DNA of 13,413 nucleotides from an uncultured Planctomycetaceae bacterium. Its GTDB lineage: Bacteria; Planctomycetota; Planctomycetia; Pirellulales; Pirellulaceae. The notes under the pieces were generated by a model. It saw only the letters and a program-made list of their open reading frames with translations, was not told the origin of the DNA and searched no databases. The stretch lies in the NCBI GenBank assembly GCA_903927685.1, contig CAIYOB010001444.1:1-13413 (forward strand), given 5' to 3'. This document shows, piece after piece, positions 1 through 7,146 of this stretch (position 1 is its first letter; each line of letters opens with the position of its first letter). Both the position numbers and the translations under genes were made by a program.

Positions 1-54
1 CAGAAAACGCCGGCGCGAGAAGCCGGTCGCGGTGTCGTCGTGCGGCTTGGTCAT
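1..54 (-). CDS. N-terminus of a Tat-exported protein (partial, runs off left edge)
   Basis: Only the first 18 codons lie in the window, reading MTKPHDDTATGFSRRRFL. The SRRRFL motif is a classic twin-arginine signal (consensus SRRxFLK), so the product is probably folded in the cytoplasm, often around a cofactor, and exported by the Tat pathway. An AGGAG-containing purine stretch lies about 10 nt upstream of the ATG, which supports this start. The frame is open to the window edge. The mature protein is not visible, so no function can be given; planctomycete proteins with this leader are often oxidoreductases, sulfatases or DUF1501-type proteins. It lies downstream of, and on the same strand as, the aldo/keto reductase, but about 330 bp of repeat-rich DNA separates them, so it is probably transcribed separately. 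Confidence 0.7.
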   Translation of the reverse strand, partial: MTKPHDDTATGFSRRRFL

Positions 55-131
55 GACAGGGATGCTCCTCAGATAAATAGGATGTCAGGAAACGACAGCT
101 AGGTTCTTGTGCGTCGTCAAGGCGGGGAATT

Positions 132-323
132 GGGGTAGGGTGCCTGGGGGCGAGGCACGAGTGACGAGCCCCCGGTTTTCGTCTCTGGGGGCTCGCTGCA
201 CTCGACCCCAGGCACCCCAGTATTCGGCGTCTCTGGGGGCTCACTGCGCTCGACCCCAGGCACCTCAGTATTCGGCGTCTCTGGGCGCTCGTTGCGCTCG
301 ACCCCAGGCACCCCAACGTTCAG
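132..323. repeat. Interspersed palindromic repeat element, copy 1, with three 48-bp tandem units
   Basis: The segment starts with a copy of an element also seen at 7861-7950 and 9277-9370. It then carries three tandem 48-bp units starting at 180, 228 and 276. Each unit contains a CTGGG...CCCAG inverted repeat able to form a hairpin, and the units differ at only a few positions. Read on the minus strand, the 48-bp period gives a 16-residue peptide repeat (VPGVERSEPPETPNT), which I take as spurious coding. The element fills most of the gap between the end of the aldo/keto reductase gene and the partial gene at the left edge. The remaining bases of 55-385 show nothing I can identify. Confidence 0.8.
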
Positions 324-385
324 CCCGGACGGAACACTCGCCGGGAGGCCGCATTGGGGGCGGACTTGCACCCCGTGAGCCCCGC

Positions 386-1297
386 TCACGCGGTGCGGAC
401 TTGGCCCATGCGTTTCAGGGTGTCGTCCACCTCATCCGGCGTCAGCATGCCAACCGTGATGGCGTCCACCAAGCCGTTGGTGAAAACATACTGCAGCGAC
501 GCGTCTTTCTCTTCCGGTTTGGTCAGCTTGCCGGCCCCGAAGATCTTCATCCCCACCACGGCTTTGCCGTTGGCGCGGGCCGTCTTGAGCACAGGCGTCA
601 ACTCTTCCACCGAAGCGTCGCACGAGTATTCCTTGCCGCCTTTGTGGTTGATGCGGGCAAAGATCACATCCACCCAGGGATGCTCGGCAGCGACTTTCAA
701 CGCACCAAAGTCATGGCAGGACACGCCGACCGCCCGGACCACGCCCTGGTCCTTCAGTTCCGACAACTCGTCGCGAATCCGCTTGTACTCGTCGGTCCAG
801 TGGTCGTTCTGCATGCAGTGGATCAGGCACACATCCACGCGATCCGTCGCCAGTTCCTTGCGGTAGCGATCCAGTTCCGCCTTGGCCCCACCGGACGGCG
901 TCACCCAGGATTCCTGACGCGGCCACAGCTTGGACAGCAGGACGAACTTGTCTCGCGGCAGGCCCTTGATCACGTCCTGGACGAACGTGTGCGAGCCGTA
1001 CAGGTCCGCCATATCCAGGAATGTGACCCCCTGGTCGATGCTATGCCGCAGCAGGCGGTCGAACGACGCCTTGCCTCGCCGGGTATGCTCGGACGTGTGG
1101 TTGTAGCCGTTGTAGCCGGTGCCCTGCGCCAGCCGTGAGACCTTGATGCCCGTCTTGCCTAGGGGAACGACATCCGTCCCGGCAAAACCCGTCGGCGCTC
1201 CCGCCGGGGCCGCGAACGACCAGCGTGGGATGGCCGGCACCAGACTTAGACCGGCAGCCGCGGCCTGGACGAATTGACGACGCGTAAGGTGACTCAT
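386..1297 (-). CDS. Tat-exported aldo/keto reductase with intact catalytic tetrad
   Basis: The 303-residue product belongs to the aldo/keto reductase family (NADPH-dependent reduction of carbonyls; TIM barrel). A twin-arginine leader (LTRRQFVQAAAAGLSLV, residues 4-20) suggests export. The core begins with the family's usual VPLGKTGIKVSRLAQGT stretch (44-60). The tetrad is complete: Asp95 and Tyr100 in FLDMADLYG, Lys123 in LLSKLW and His160 in CLIHC. The C-terminal region (VDAITVGMLTPDEVDDTL) matches the usual barrel end. I chose the ATG at 1297 because AGGAG lies 7 nt upstream and because the Tat motif follows at once; the frame is open further upstream but overlaps the preceding gene. It is the last of three minus-strand genes with short gaps (35 bp to the small gene upstream). 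The substrate cannot be inferred. Confidence 0.88.
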   Translation of the reverse strand: MSHLTRRQFVQAAAAGLSLVPAIPRWSFAAPAGAPTGFAGTDVVPLGKTGIKVSRLAQGTGYNGYNHTSEHTRRGKASFDRLLRHSIDQGVTFLDMADLYGSHTFVQDVIKGLPRDKFVLLSKLWPRQESWVTPSGGAKAELDRYRKELATDRVDVCLIHCMQNDHWTDEYKRIRDELSELKDQGVVRAVGVSCHDFGALKVAAEHPWVDVIFARINHKGGKEYSCDASVEELTPVLKTARANGKAVVGMKIFGAGKLTKPEEKDASLQYVFTNGLVDAITVGMLTPDEVDDTLKRMGQVRTA

Positions 1298-1332
1298 GTA
1301 GAAACTCCTGATGATGGTGATGATGTCTTGTC

Positions 1333-1665
1333 CTAGTGGTGCAGGATCTTGTGCGGCTTGACTTGCAGGTCTTTGATGTGAAACACCCCGATGAAGTGGA
1401 ACCAGTCGCGGCCACCGGCCTTGGCGGCCGCTTCGTCCGCGGCTGCGATGACGGCCGGTTCGTGGAGCGGTTTTCCGGCCGCATCCAACGGTACCACATC
1501 CCAATGCGGCCCGTGGCCACGGGCCACACCCAAGTATTCGCGGCATGCTTCGAGGGTCTCGAAATGCCGCATCTGCCCCGTCACGACATGCGTGACGGCG
1601 TACTGGCCGGGCGAGCCAGATGCTTGGCTCGCCATGATGCTGAAGTCGCCGTGTCGTTCAAGCAT
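1333..1665 (-). CDS. Small protein of unknown function
   Basis: I do not recognise this 110-residue protein. It is soluble-looking, with no signal peptide or membrane segment. It has an early aromatic/His-containing stretch (HVVTGQMRHFETLEACREYL), an acidic/alanine-rich middle and a His-rich end (DWFHFIGVFHIKDLQVKPHKILHH, residues 87-110). The His-rich end could bind metal, but that is speculation. Two in-frame ATGs lie 6 nt apart (1671 and 1665). The second is chosen because the strong GAGGGAGG site sits 7 nt before it, while it almost touches the first. The gene lies 35 bp upstream of the aldo/keto reductase and 94 bp downstream of the large secreted-protein gene, so it may belong to the same transcript. 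Confidence 0.6.
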   Translation of the reverse strand: MLERHGDFSIMASQASGSPGQYAVTHVVTGQMRHFETLEACREYLGVARGHGPHWDVVPLDAAGKPLHEPAVIAAADEAAAKAGGRDWFHFIGVFHIKDLQVKPHKILHH

Positions 1666-1672
1666 GGTCATG

Positions 1673-1680
1673 CCTCCCTC
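1673..1680 (-). promoter_or_regulatory. Ribosome binding site deciding the start of the small protein
   Basis: On the minus strand this reads GAGGGAGG. It lies 7 nt before the ATG at 1665 but only 1 nt before the ATG at 1671, so the inner ATG is the likely start. Confidence 0.6.
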
Positions 1681-1759
1681 AACGGCGCTGACTTGTCCGA
1701 ACGGTTCCCAGCCCGCTCGGCCCGTCAGCAGATTTGGTCACCGTCGTTCGCCGCCGGTG

Positions 1760-3589
1760 TTACGGCTTCCCCTGGATCACGATCGGCAGCGTGGCTTCGA
1801 GCTTGCCGTACAGGTCCAGAGTATCGTAGGACAGCGTCGCGATAAACGTTTCTTGGTTGCCGGAGACTTCCAGGTCGGATGGTACTCGCCACGAGTACCC
1901 GCAGGTGCCGCCTCAGCCAAAGGGCATCGTGCCCTCGGCGACGGTCTTTCCTGCGGCGTTCTTGATTGCGATCGTCGGATCCAGACGGGCGTACTGAGGC
2001 ACAACTACCTCCCGGCCCTCGATCTGGTATTTCGTTTCGCGTTCCTTCCGGGTCGTGTCATACAGCCCGGTGATCTGCAGGTTCTGCCAAGGCTCCGTCA
2101 ACATCGCCCGGACGTCGACTTTGTCGCCGGGCCGAAACGACTTGTCTCGGGGCGGGCCTGCGAAGACGACCTCCGCTTTGCCGGAAAACGCCAACGCAAA
2201 CCGCTCGCCTTTGCGGATCTGAATCGGAAATGCCGGGCGCTCTGTGGTGGGCGTCCCGGTCGCGATGCGGGCGTTGAACCGCAACCGGCCGTACTGGGCA
2301 ATCAACGACGGCATGGCGTAGTCGCCGACCGGCAGCGTATAACGCCGCGGCAAAGCCTGACCGTACACGTTGAGCCGTCCTCCCAGCGAAGTCGAGCCCG
2401 TGCTGGAGAGCAACGTCCCGGTCAATCCCAGATCCGTGATCGCTCGCCCTCCCGAAACCAGTTCCAGGACGCCCGTGTCGCCCGGATAGGGCTCGATGGT
2501 CAACTTGTCACCCAGCGGCGACGTCGAGATGGACGCGAGCTGCTCGCCAAGCCAATGGACCTGCCCCAGCGTTCCCGGCTGCAAGAGCCCCGAGCCGGTG
2601 GAACGATCCAGACGGATGACCTCCAGTCGGGTCGTGGGCCGGTCGTAACGGCCGGTGATCATGGTCGCCTGGCTGAGCCAGGCAACGTACTGCTCATCGC
2701 CCAGCTTGAATGTGCCGCGCCGGACGGTTTTCGGCAGGAAGCTGATCGTCACGGACAGCGGGCTGGCGGCGGGCGTGGTCGGCACCGGCATATTCGGGAG
2801 AATGAGCCCGAGCCGAGCCGTCTGGTAGGCGTACACCGAGACCGCCAGAGGCACCGACCGCTGGCCTAGCTCCGGACCAAAGTCGAAAGCGAGTTCCAGT
2901 TCGCCCGACAGTCCCCGCATCTGCCCGGCCGGCATGGCCTCGAACACCGGCTTGGCGGTCAGCCGAAGCACGTCGTCGTTCGTCAGATCCAAGTCGCCAT
3001 TGCGGTCAAAGTACAGCAGGTCATACGTTTGCTTCACCACCCGCGGTGCCCCGAATGGGTTGGCTGGAGCCGGCTTGGCGGTCAGGCCTTGAGCCAGCTT
3101 CCTCAGCAAGTCCGTCTGGCTTGCCGCCGGCCCGCTCGCTGCTGTCTGTCCTTCGGCCGGAGTTGCTTTCTGTCCTTCGGCCGGAGCCGGCTTGGCGCCC
3201 GCGTCCCCGTCCGGTCGGGGAGCCGCATCCACGTCGCCGGCTTCGTCCAGGACGAAATGGAACGTGCGGCCGGACGCAGGATCGGCTGGGGCGGCGTCGA
3301 ACCGCACAGCCCCGTACAGCGGCCGCTTGGAGTTCAGCTTCGGGTACGCTTTGACGGCACTGCTGGCCGTCGGCAGGCACGCGACGGACTGGCCGCGAGG
3401 ATACCGGTACTGGACTCGCCCACCTGCTTCTTCCTGGCCAAAGGCCGGGACTTCTTCCAACGGGACGACGACCGGGCCGGACAGCACGGAGCCGGACCCG
3501 GGATCCGGTTCTGCGGCCGCGCCGCCGGGCGGCCCCAAACCGAGCGCCACCGCCCCCGTCACCATCGCGACGAACCACCTTCGGTTCAT
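1760..3589 (-). CDS. Secreted planctomycete-type protein, candidate selenoprotein with in-frame UGA
   Basis: The product is 609 residues if the UGA at residue 559 is read as selenocysteine, and 558 if translation stops there. The leader (NRRWFVAMVTGAVALGLGPPGGAAAE) has a twin-arginine and a hydrophobic core, so the protein is exported. Next come a PLYGAVRF stretch (90-97), an Ala/Pro-rich linker (about 121-160) with an 8-residue duplication, and an EF-hand-like loop DRNGDLDLTNDD (195-206). A long beta-rich, Ig-like region follows, including PGDKVDVRAMLTEP near the end. After the UGA the same frame continues for 50 codons to TAA, starting GGTCGYSWRVP, giving a U-x3-C pair. From memory, related planctomycete proteins have Cys at the UGA position. 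The ATG at 3589 has AGGAGA 6 nt upstream; an in-frame ATG at 3613 is a weaker alternative. Its biochemical function is unknown. Confidence 0.72.
1881..1899 (-). promoter_or_regulatory. Candidate bacterial SECIS hairpin
   Basis: In the mRNA, nucleotides 14-32 after the UGA form a perfect 8-bp stem, GGUACUCG/CGAGUACC, closed by a UGG triloop (or a 7-bp stem with a GUGGC pentaloop). The apical loop begins about 20 nt after the UGA and has G in its first or second position. These match the published bacterial SECIS rules (loop 16-37 nt downstream, short apical loop, G within its first two bases). The 3' arm forces three consecutive A-ending codons (CGA GUA CCA) in a gene that prefers G/C endings, which suggests the RNA structure is under selection. 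Confidence 0.68.
1913..1915 (-). other. In-frame UGA codon, probable selenocysteine site
   Basis: TGA lies between TTTGGC and GGCGGCACCTGC in one continuous frame. Of the 50 following codons, 40 end in G or C, like the rest of the gene, and the frame closes with TAA at 1760-1762. The surrounding peptide FG-U-GGTC suggests replacement of the first Cys of a CxxxC pair. UGA is an ordinary stop for other genes here (the aldo/keto reductase and uvrC), so this is not a general reassignment. A true nonsense mutation or a sequencing error remains possible. Confidence 0.68.
3145..3186 (-). repeat. Short tandem duplication inside the secreted-protein gene
   Basis: An 18-nt sequence (TCTGTCCTTCGGCCGGAG on the plus strand) occurs twice with a 24-bp period, encoding two PAEGQ-containing octapeptides in the linker. 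It keeps the reading frame and looks like slippage in a flexible linker. Confidence 0.7.
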
Positions 3590-3595
3590 GAGGAT

Positions 3596-3601
3596 TCTCC
3601 T
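3596..3601 (-). promoter_or_regulatory. Ribosome binding site of the candidate selenoprotein
   Basis: AGGAGA on the minus strand lies 6 nt before the ATG at 3589. A weaker AGAGGG lies 8 nt before the alternative in-frame ATG at 3613. Confidence 0.5.
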
Positions 3602-3797
3602 GTGCGTGGTCATGCGAATTACCCTCTCTAATCCTACCCGAAACGTTTTCGCCATGCCACCACAGCAGACGTCTTCTTGTGCCGAACGCCGTCTTGTCCC
3701 AGCGTCGTTTCCCCGCGGAACCGCTTCGTGCCCAGACGCGTTGGGCTGGTGCGGCCTGTCGTTCGCCGCCGAGGTCGAGCTGTCCAGGGGCCCGTTT

Positions 3798-5165
3798 TCA
3801 CTCGCCCAGCGTCGTTTTCTTGCGCAGGATATGGTGGTAATGCTGGGCAAAGCGGTGCGCTTCGTCACGGACGTACTGCAGCAACCGCAGGGCGAAGGCA
3901 TGTCGGCTGAGCCGCAATGGTTCGGCCGCGCCGGGGAGATAGATTTCCTCTTCGCGCTTGGCCAGTGACAACAGCGTCGGCGGTTCGATCTGCTGTTCGC
4001 GAAAGGCGGCCACAGCGGCTGACAGCTGGCCCGGGCCGCCATCGATCAGCAAGACGTCCGGAAAGACCTCGTCCTGATCCTGCAGCCGCCGGAACCGGCG
4101 GGAGACGACTTCGTGGATGCTGCGAAAATCGTCGATGCCCTCGACCGCACGGATGCGGTAGCGTCGATAACCAGGCTTGAACGGCAAGCCGTCGATGAAC
4201 TGCACCAGGCTGGCCACCGTCTGGCCGCCGCCCAGATGGGCGATATCGACACCTTCGATCGTCCGTGGTTCTTGGGCCAGGTTCAGCACTTTGCGCAGAC
4301 CGGCGAGGCCTTTCTTGGGATCCACGAAGAAGACCTCGGGCTGCTCGTGGGTGTCCAGTTCGCCACGGTCGTCCAGTGTTTCCAGCATGCGGATCTCGTC
4401 CCGCAGCGCGGCGGCTTGTTCGAACTGCAGCGATTTGGCCGCCTCCTGCATTTCGCTACGCAGTTGCGCCAGCAGACGCTCCTTGTGGCCCTCCAGGAAC
4501 ATCTGCAACCGCTTGATGTCCCGCCGGTAGTCTTCCTTGCTGATCCGCAGGTTGCACGGCGCGGTACACTGCTGGATGCTGGCCAGCAGGCAGGGGCGGA
4601 ACCACCGCCACCGCTCGTCGTGCTCGTCGATGTCCAAGCTGCACGTGCGGAACTTGAAGATCTTCTGCAGCACCTGCACCGCTCCGCGCAACGCGCCGGC
4701 CGACGCGAAGGGGCCGAACAACTTGACGCCGCGGTCCTTGGGTTCGCGGGTCACTTCGACCCGCGGAAAATCCTCGCGGGTGGTGATCATCAGGTACGGG
4801 AACGTCTTGTCGTCTTTCAGTTCCTTGTTGTACTTCGGCTGGACGTCCTTGATCAGCCGCGATTCCATCAGCAGCGCGTCGACTTCGCTTTCGCATTCCA
4901 CATAGTCGATGTCGCAGATCTCATTGATCCAGTACGAGATCCGTGACTCCTCGGCCGCCGTCTTGGAAAAGTAGCTGCCGGCCCGCGAGCGAAGGTTCTT
5001 GGCCTTGCCGACATAAATCACTCGGCCCGCCGCATCCTTCATCAGGTAGACGCCCGGCGTTTGGGGAAACTCGCGCACCTTGGCGGCCGCCCGCCGAAAG
5101 CCGAAATCGTGCTCGGGCATTTCGTCGGCGGGCAATGGCGGCGGGTCCGTCCGATCGTCAGTCAT
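3798..5165 (-). CDS. uvrC: Excinuclease ABC subunit C, short form lacking the C-terminal HhH region
   Basis: UvrC makes the two incisions flanking a lesion in nucleotide excision repair, acting on DNA with UvrB. The 455-residue product has the GIY-YIG nuclease (PGVYLMKD 37-44, VIYVGKAKNLRSR 49-61) for the 3' cut. It has a four-Cys iron-sulfur motif (Cys175, 192, 200, 204) and a UVR domain that contacts UvrB (SEMQEAAKSLQFEQAAALRD, 237-256). The RNase H-like nuclease for the 5' cut follows: EGVDIAHLGG 304-313, GIDD 343-346, DVLLIDGGPGQL 370-381 and His437. The protein stops at KKTTLGE, just where E. coli UvrC (about 610 residues) continues into tandem helix-hairpin-helix motifs. The ATG at 5165 overlaps the end of the glycosyltransferase gene by 8 bp, indicating co-transcription and probably coupled translation. 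Confidence 0.95.
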   Translation of the reverse strand: MTDDRTDPPPLPADEMPEHDFGFRRAAAKVREFPQTPGVYLMKDAAGRVIYVGKAKNLRSRAGSYFSKTAAEESRISYWINEICDIDYVECESEVDALLMESRLIKDVQPKYNKELKDDKTFPYLMITTREDFPRVEVTREPKDRGVKLFGPFASAGALRGAVQVLQKIFKFRTCSLDIDEHDERWRWFRPCLLASIQQCTAPCNLRISKEDYRRDIKRLQMFLEGHKERLLAQLRSEMQEAAKSLQFEQAAALRDEIRMLETLDDRGELDTHEQPEVFFVDPKKGLAGLRKVLNLAQEPRTIEGVDIAHLGGGQTVASLVQFIDGLPFKPGYRRYRIRAVEGIDDFRSIHEVVSRRFRRLQDQDEVFPDVLLIDGGPGQLSAAVAAFREQQIEPPTLLSLAKREEEIYLPGAAEPLRLSRHAFALRLLQYVRDEAHRFAQHYHHILRKKTTLGE

Positions 5166-5832
5166 GGTTCATTGCCGTGATCCTGGATACTTCGTCGCGC
5201 AATTCGGCCAGCGGCCCGTCCAGCGGCCCTTGGCAGGCCAGTTCCCGCACCATTCTCCGCAGACCGGCCGGGTCGTCAACATCATACCAAGGCGGCAACA
5301 CGCCGTAAGGGCAGCCTGCGTCGCGCAGACGCTGGACGGTCTGAGGCCAGACCTGCGGGGTGCTCCACGAAATGCCCGCAAAGATCGGCGGCACGCTGCC
5401 GGCGGCACCCACCAGATAATAGCCGCCGTCGTCCGCTGGGCCCAAGACGACAGGAACGCGGGCCAGCAGCCGAAATGCCTCCTGCAAATACTCGACGGGC
5501 AGGGTCGGGCTGTCCGAGCCGACTAGCAGGACACGCGTGGCGCCGGCCTGGAACGCGTCAGCAAAATACGCCTGAATCCGTTGGCCGAGATCTCCGCCGG
5601 CCTGAGGAGCCGAACTCCAGTGCTCGTTCGCCAGGGCTTCGAATTCCGGCCTCCGCTCGGTGGGCGTATAGACCAGGACGCGGCGCTGGCCGACCGCGGC
5701 CAAGCGCCGCACCAGCGCGAACACGAAGTGCCGATACAGGCTGCTAGCAGCCTGGTCGCCGAGCGAGGCAGCCAGCCGCGTCTTGACTCGGCCGGGCTCC
5801 CAGTACTTGACAAACATCCCCAACTGGTCCAT
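5158..5832 (-). CDS. DUF2064 / TIGR04282-type glycosyltransferase
   Basis: The 224-residue product resembles the GT-A-fold family annotated as TIGR04282 arsenosugar biosynthesis glycosyltransferase or DUF2064. The N-terminal nucleotide-sugar binding stretch reads MFVKYWEPGRVKTRLA (6-21), the usual position of 'FAKxPxPGxVKTRL'. Further marks are LLVGSDSPTLP (102-112), ADDGGYYLVG (133-142) and YDVDDP (183-188). The acidic pairs probably bind metal and nucleotide. The ATG at 5832 places the PGRVKTRL motif at the family's usual distance from the start. A TTG at 5913 would add 27 unsupported residues and would overlap the promoter of the divergent gene. Its last codons overlap the uvrC start. The link to uvrC looks organisational rather than functional, and the true acceptor is unknown. 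Confidence 0.85.
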   Translation of the reverse strand: MDQLGMFVKYWEPGRVKTRLAASLGDQAASSLYRHFVFALVRRLAAVGQRRVLVYTPTERRPEFEALANEHWSSAPQAGGDLGQRIQAYFADAFQAGATRVLLVGSDSPTLPVEYLQEAFRLLARVPVVLGPADDGGYYLVGAAGSVPPIFAGISWSTPQVWPQTVQRLRDAGCPYGVLPPWYDVDDPAGLRRMVRELACQGPLDGPLAELRDEVSRITAMNHD

Positions 5833-5884
5833 CCCGGCATGATACCACGGCCGGCGGTCTCCTTCGAGGTCGGCCACAATCAAC

Positions 5885-5913
5885 TTGACTCGATCCCTCG
5901 CAGCGACTATCAA
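5885..5913 (+). promoter_or_regulatory. Sigma70-like promoter for the aldo/keto-cytochrome pair
   Basis: TTGACT and TATCAA are separated by 17 bp, each matching the consensus at 5 and 4 of 6 positions. Transcription would begin near 5920, leaving an untranslated leader of about 65 nt before the ATG at 5985. The match is by eye only. Confidence 0.5.
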
Positions 5914-5984
5914 AGGGTTCTACCGGGCCGGGAATTTTTTCCGTTTTTGCGCAGAACCTTGAGAAAAACGCTGGGAGGACGGAC

Positions 5985-7112
5985 ATGAGTAAGCGGTTGG
6001 TCACGCGGCGGATCTTCGTGCGGGACACGGCAGTCATGGCGGCAGGGGTCGCCGCAGGAGTCTCGTTGGCGATGACGCCCCGCAGAATAGTGGCGGCCGG
6101 AGCGACGGACGTTCCCGCCGAGGTCAAGGCCACCCGCAATTACAATCCGAACATGGAATACCGCCGCCTGGGCAAGACCGGGCTGTGGGTCTCCGCCGTG
6201 TGCCTGGGGGGGCACTGGAAGCGGGTCGACAAGGTGATCCAACTGCAGGGCGCGATGGATCCCTACCGCGGCTCGGACAATTCCGGCGACATGGACGCAC
6301 TGGCCAAGAACCGCGACGAAGTCGTCAGCCGCTGTATCGACGTCGGGATCAACTGCATCGATTTCGCGGGGGACGCCGAGCCGGAGATGTACTGCAAAGT
6401 CCTGGCGGGGCGCCGCGACAAGTTCTACCTGGCGTACTCGCACCCGGCCAGCGAACTCCGCGTGCCGGAGAATTGCACCCCCCAGCGACTGGTCGAACTG
6501 TTCGAGGCGGGCCTGAAACGCTGCAATCTCGAGTACGCCGACGTCTGGCGGCTGATGGCCTTGGAGCGGGGCGGCAAGCACAGCCAAGCCGAAACCGACG
6601 CCATGATCGAGGCGTTGGACACGGCCAAGAAGAAGGGCCTGTGCCGGTTCACGGGCTTTTCCACGCACGATCGCACGTGGGCCAAGATGCTGATCGAAAC
6701 CTATCCGGACGTGATGCAGATGCTGTGCACGCCCTACACGGCCAACACCAAGGTGCTGCCGGTCGACAGCCTGTTCGAATCGCTGGTCAAGTACGACGTC
6801 GGCCTGCTGGGCATCAAGCCGTTCGCCAGCAACTCAATCTTTCAGGGCGACGGCTCGCCGGTGGGGCCGCATGTCGAGGAGGACGATCGGCGGGCCCGGA
6901 TGGCCATCCGCTACATCCTGGGCAACCCGGCGATCACCGCTCCGATCCCCGGCATGATCACCGCGCACCAGGTGGACAATGTCGTCAAGGCGATCCAGGA
7001 ACACCGCGAGTTCGACGGCGAAGAGCGGGCGGAACTGGAGCGGATGGGCAAGGAGATGTGGGCCCGCTTGCCGCACGATTACCAGTGGCTGAAGCAGTGG
7101 GAATACGTCTAG
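5985..7112 (+). CDS. Tat-exported aldo/keto reductase-like protein with degenerate active site
   Basis: The 375-residue product has a twin-arginine leader (TRRIFVRDTAVMAAGVAAG, 7-25) and an aldo/keto reductase fold: MEYRRLGKTGLWVSAVCLGG (57-76), then VGINCIDFAG, CNLEYADVW, GLCRFTGFSTHDR, VGLLGIKPF and a C-terminal barrel end. The Asp is present (Asp126). The tetrad Tyr position falls on Ala131, the Lys position on Ser152 and the His position on Met191, by alignment with the intact enzyme at 386-1297. Ordinary aldo/keto chemistry is therefore unlikely. The ATG is preceded by GGGAGG 6 nt upstream. The cytochrome c gene follows after 34 bp on the same strand, so the two are probably co-transcribed and both exported. 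It may bind a ligand or pass electrons through a partner rather than act as a classical reductase. Confidence 0.85.
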   Translation: MSKRLVTRRIFVRDTAVMAAGVAAGVSLAMTPRRIVAAGATDVPAEVKATRNYNPNMEYRRLGKTGLWVSAVCLGGHWKRVDKVIQLQGAMDPYRGSDNSGDMDALAKNRDEVVSRCIDVGINCIDFAGDAEPEMYCKVLAGRRDKFYLAYSHPASELRVPENCTPQRLVELFEAGLKRCNLEYADVWRLMALERGGKHSQAETDAMIEALDTAKKKGLCRFTGFSTHDRTWAKMLIETYPDVMQMLCTPYTANTKVLPVDSLFESLVKYDVGLLGIKPFASNSIFQGDGSPVGPHVEEDDRRARMAIRYILGNPAITAPIPGMITAHQVDNVVKAIQEHREFDGEERAELERMGKEMWARLPHDYQWLKQWEYV

Positions 7113-7146
7113 AGCCCCGTCACACCCTTTACGGCAAAGAGACCTC

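Noticed and set aside
132..323. CRISPR array
   Set aside because: The 48-bp units are directly adjacent with no unique spacers, and no cas genes are present.
117..389. Minus-strand 90-residue frame with VPGVERSEPPE-type repeats
   Set aside because: The peptide repeat is produced by the 48-bp non-coding repeat; similar frames appear wherever the element occurs, and there is no ribosome binding site.
1913..1915. UGA read as tryptophan (altered genetic code)
   Set aside because: Other well-supported genes in the window end with TGA at the expected place, including uvrC and the aldo/keto reductase at 386, and Trp is encoded by TGG.
1391..2869. Plus-strand 492-residue frame
   Set aside because: It lies antisense to the secreted-protein gene. 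The composition is Arg/Pro/Gly-rich with no domain, as expected for a shadow frame in GC-rich DNA.
5833..5913. Upstream TTG start for the glycosyltransferase
   Set aside because: It would add 27 residues before the conserved family start, has no ribosome binding site and overlaps the promoter of the divergent gene.
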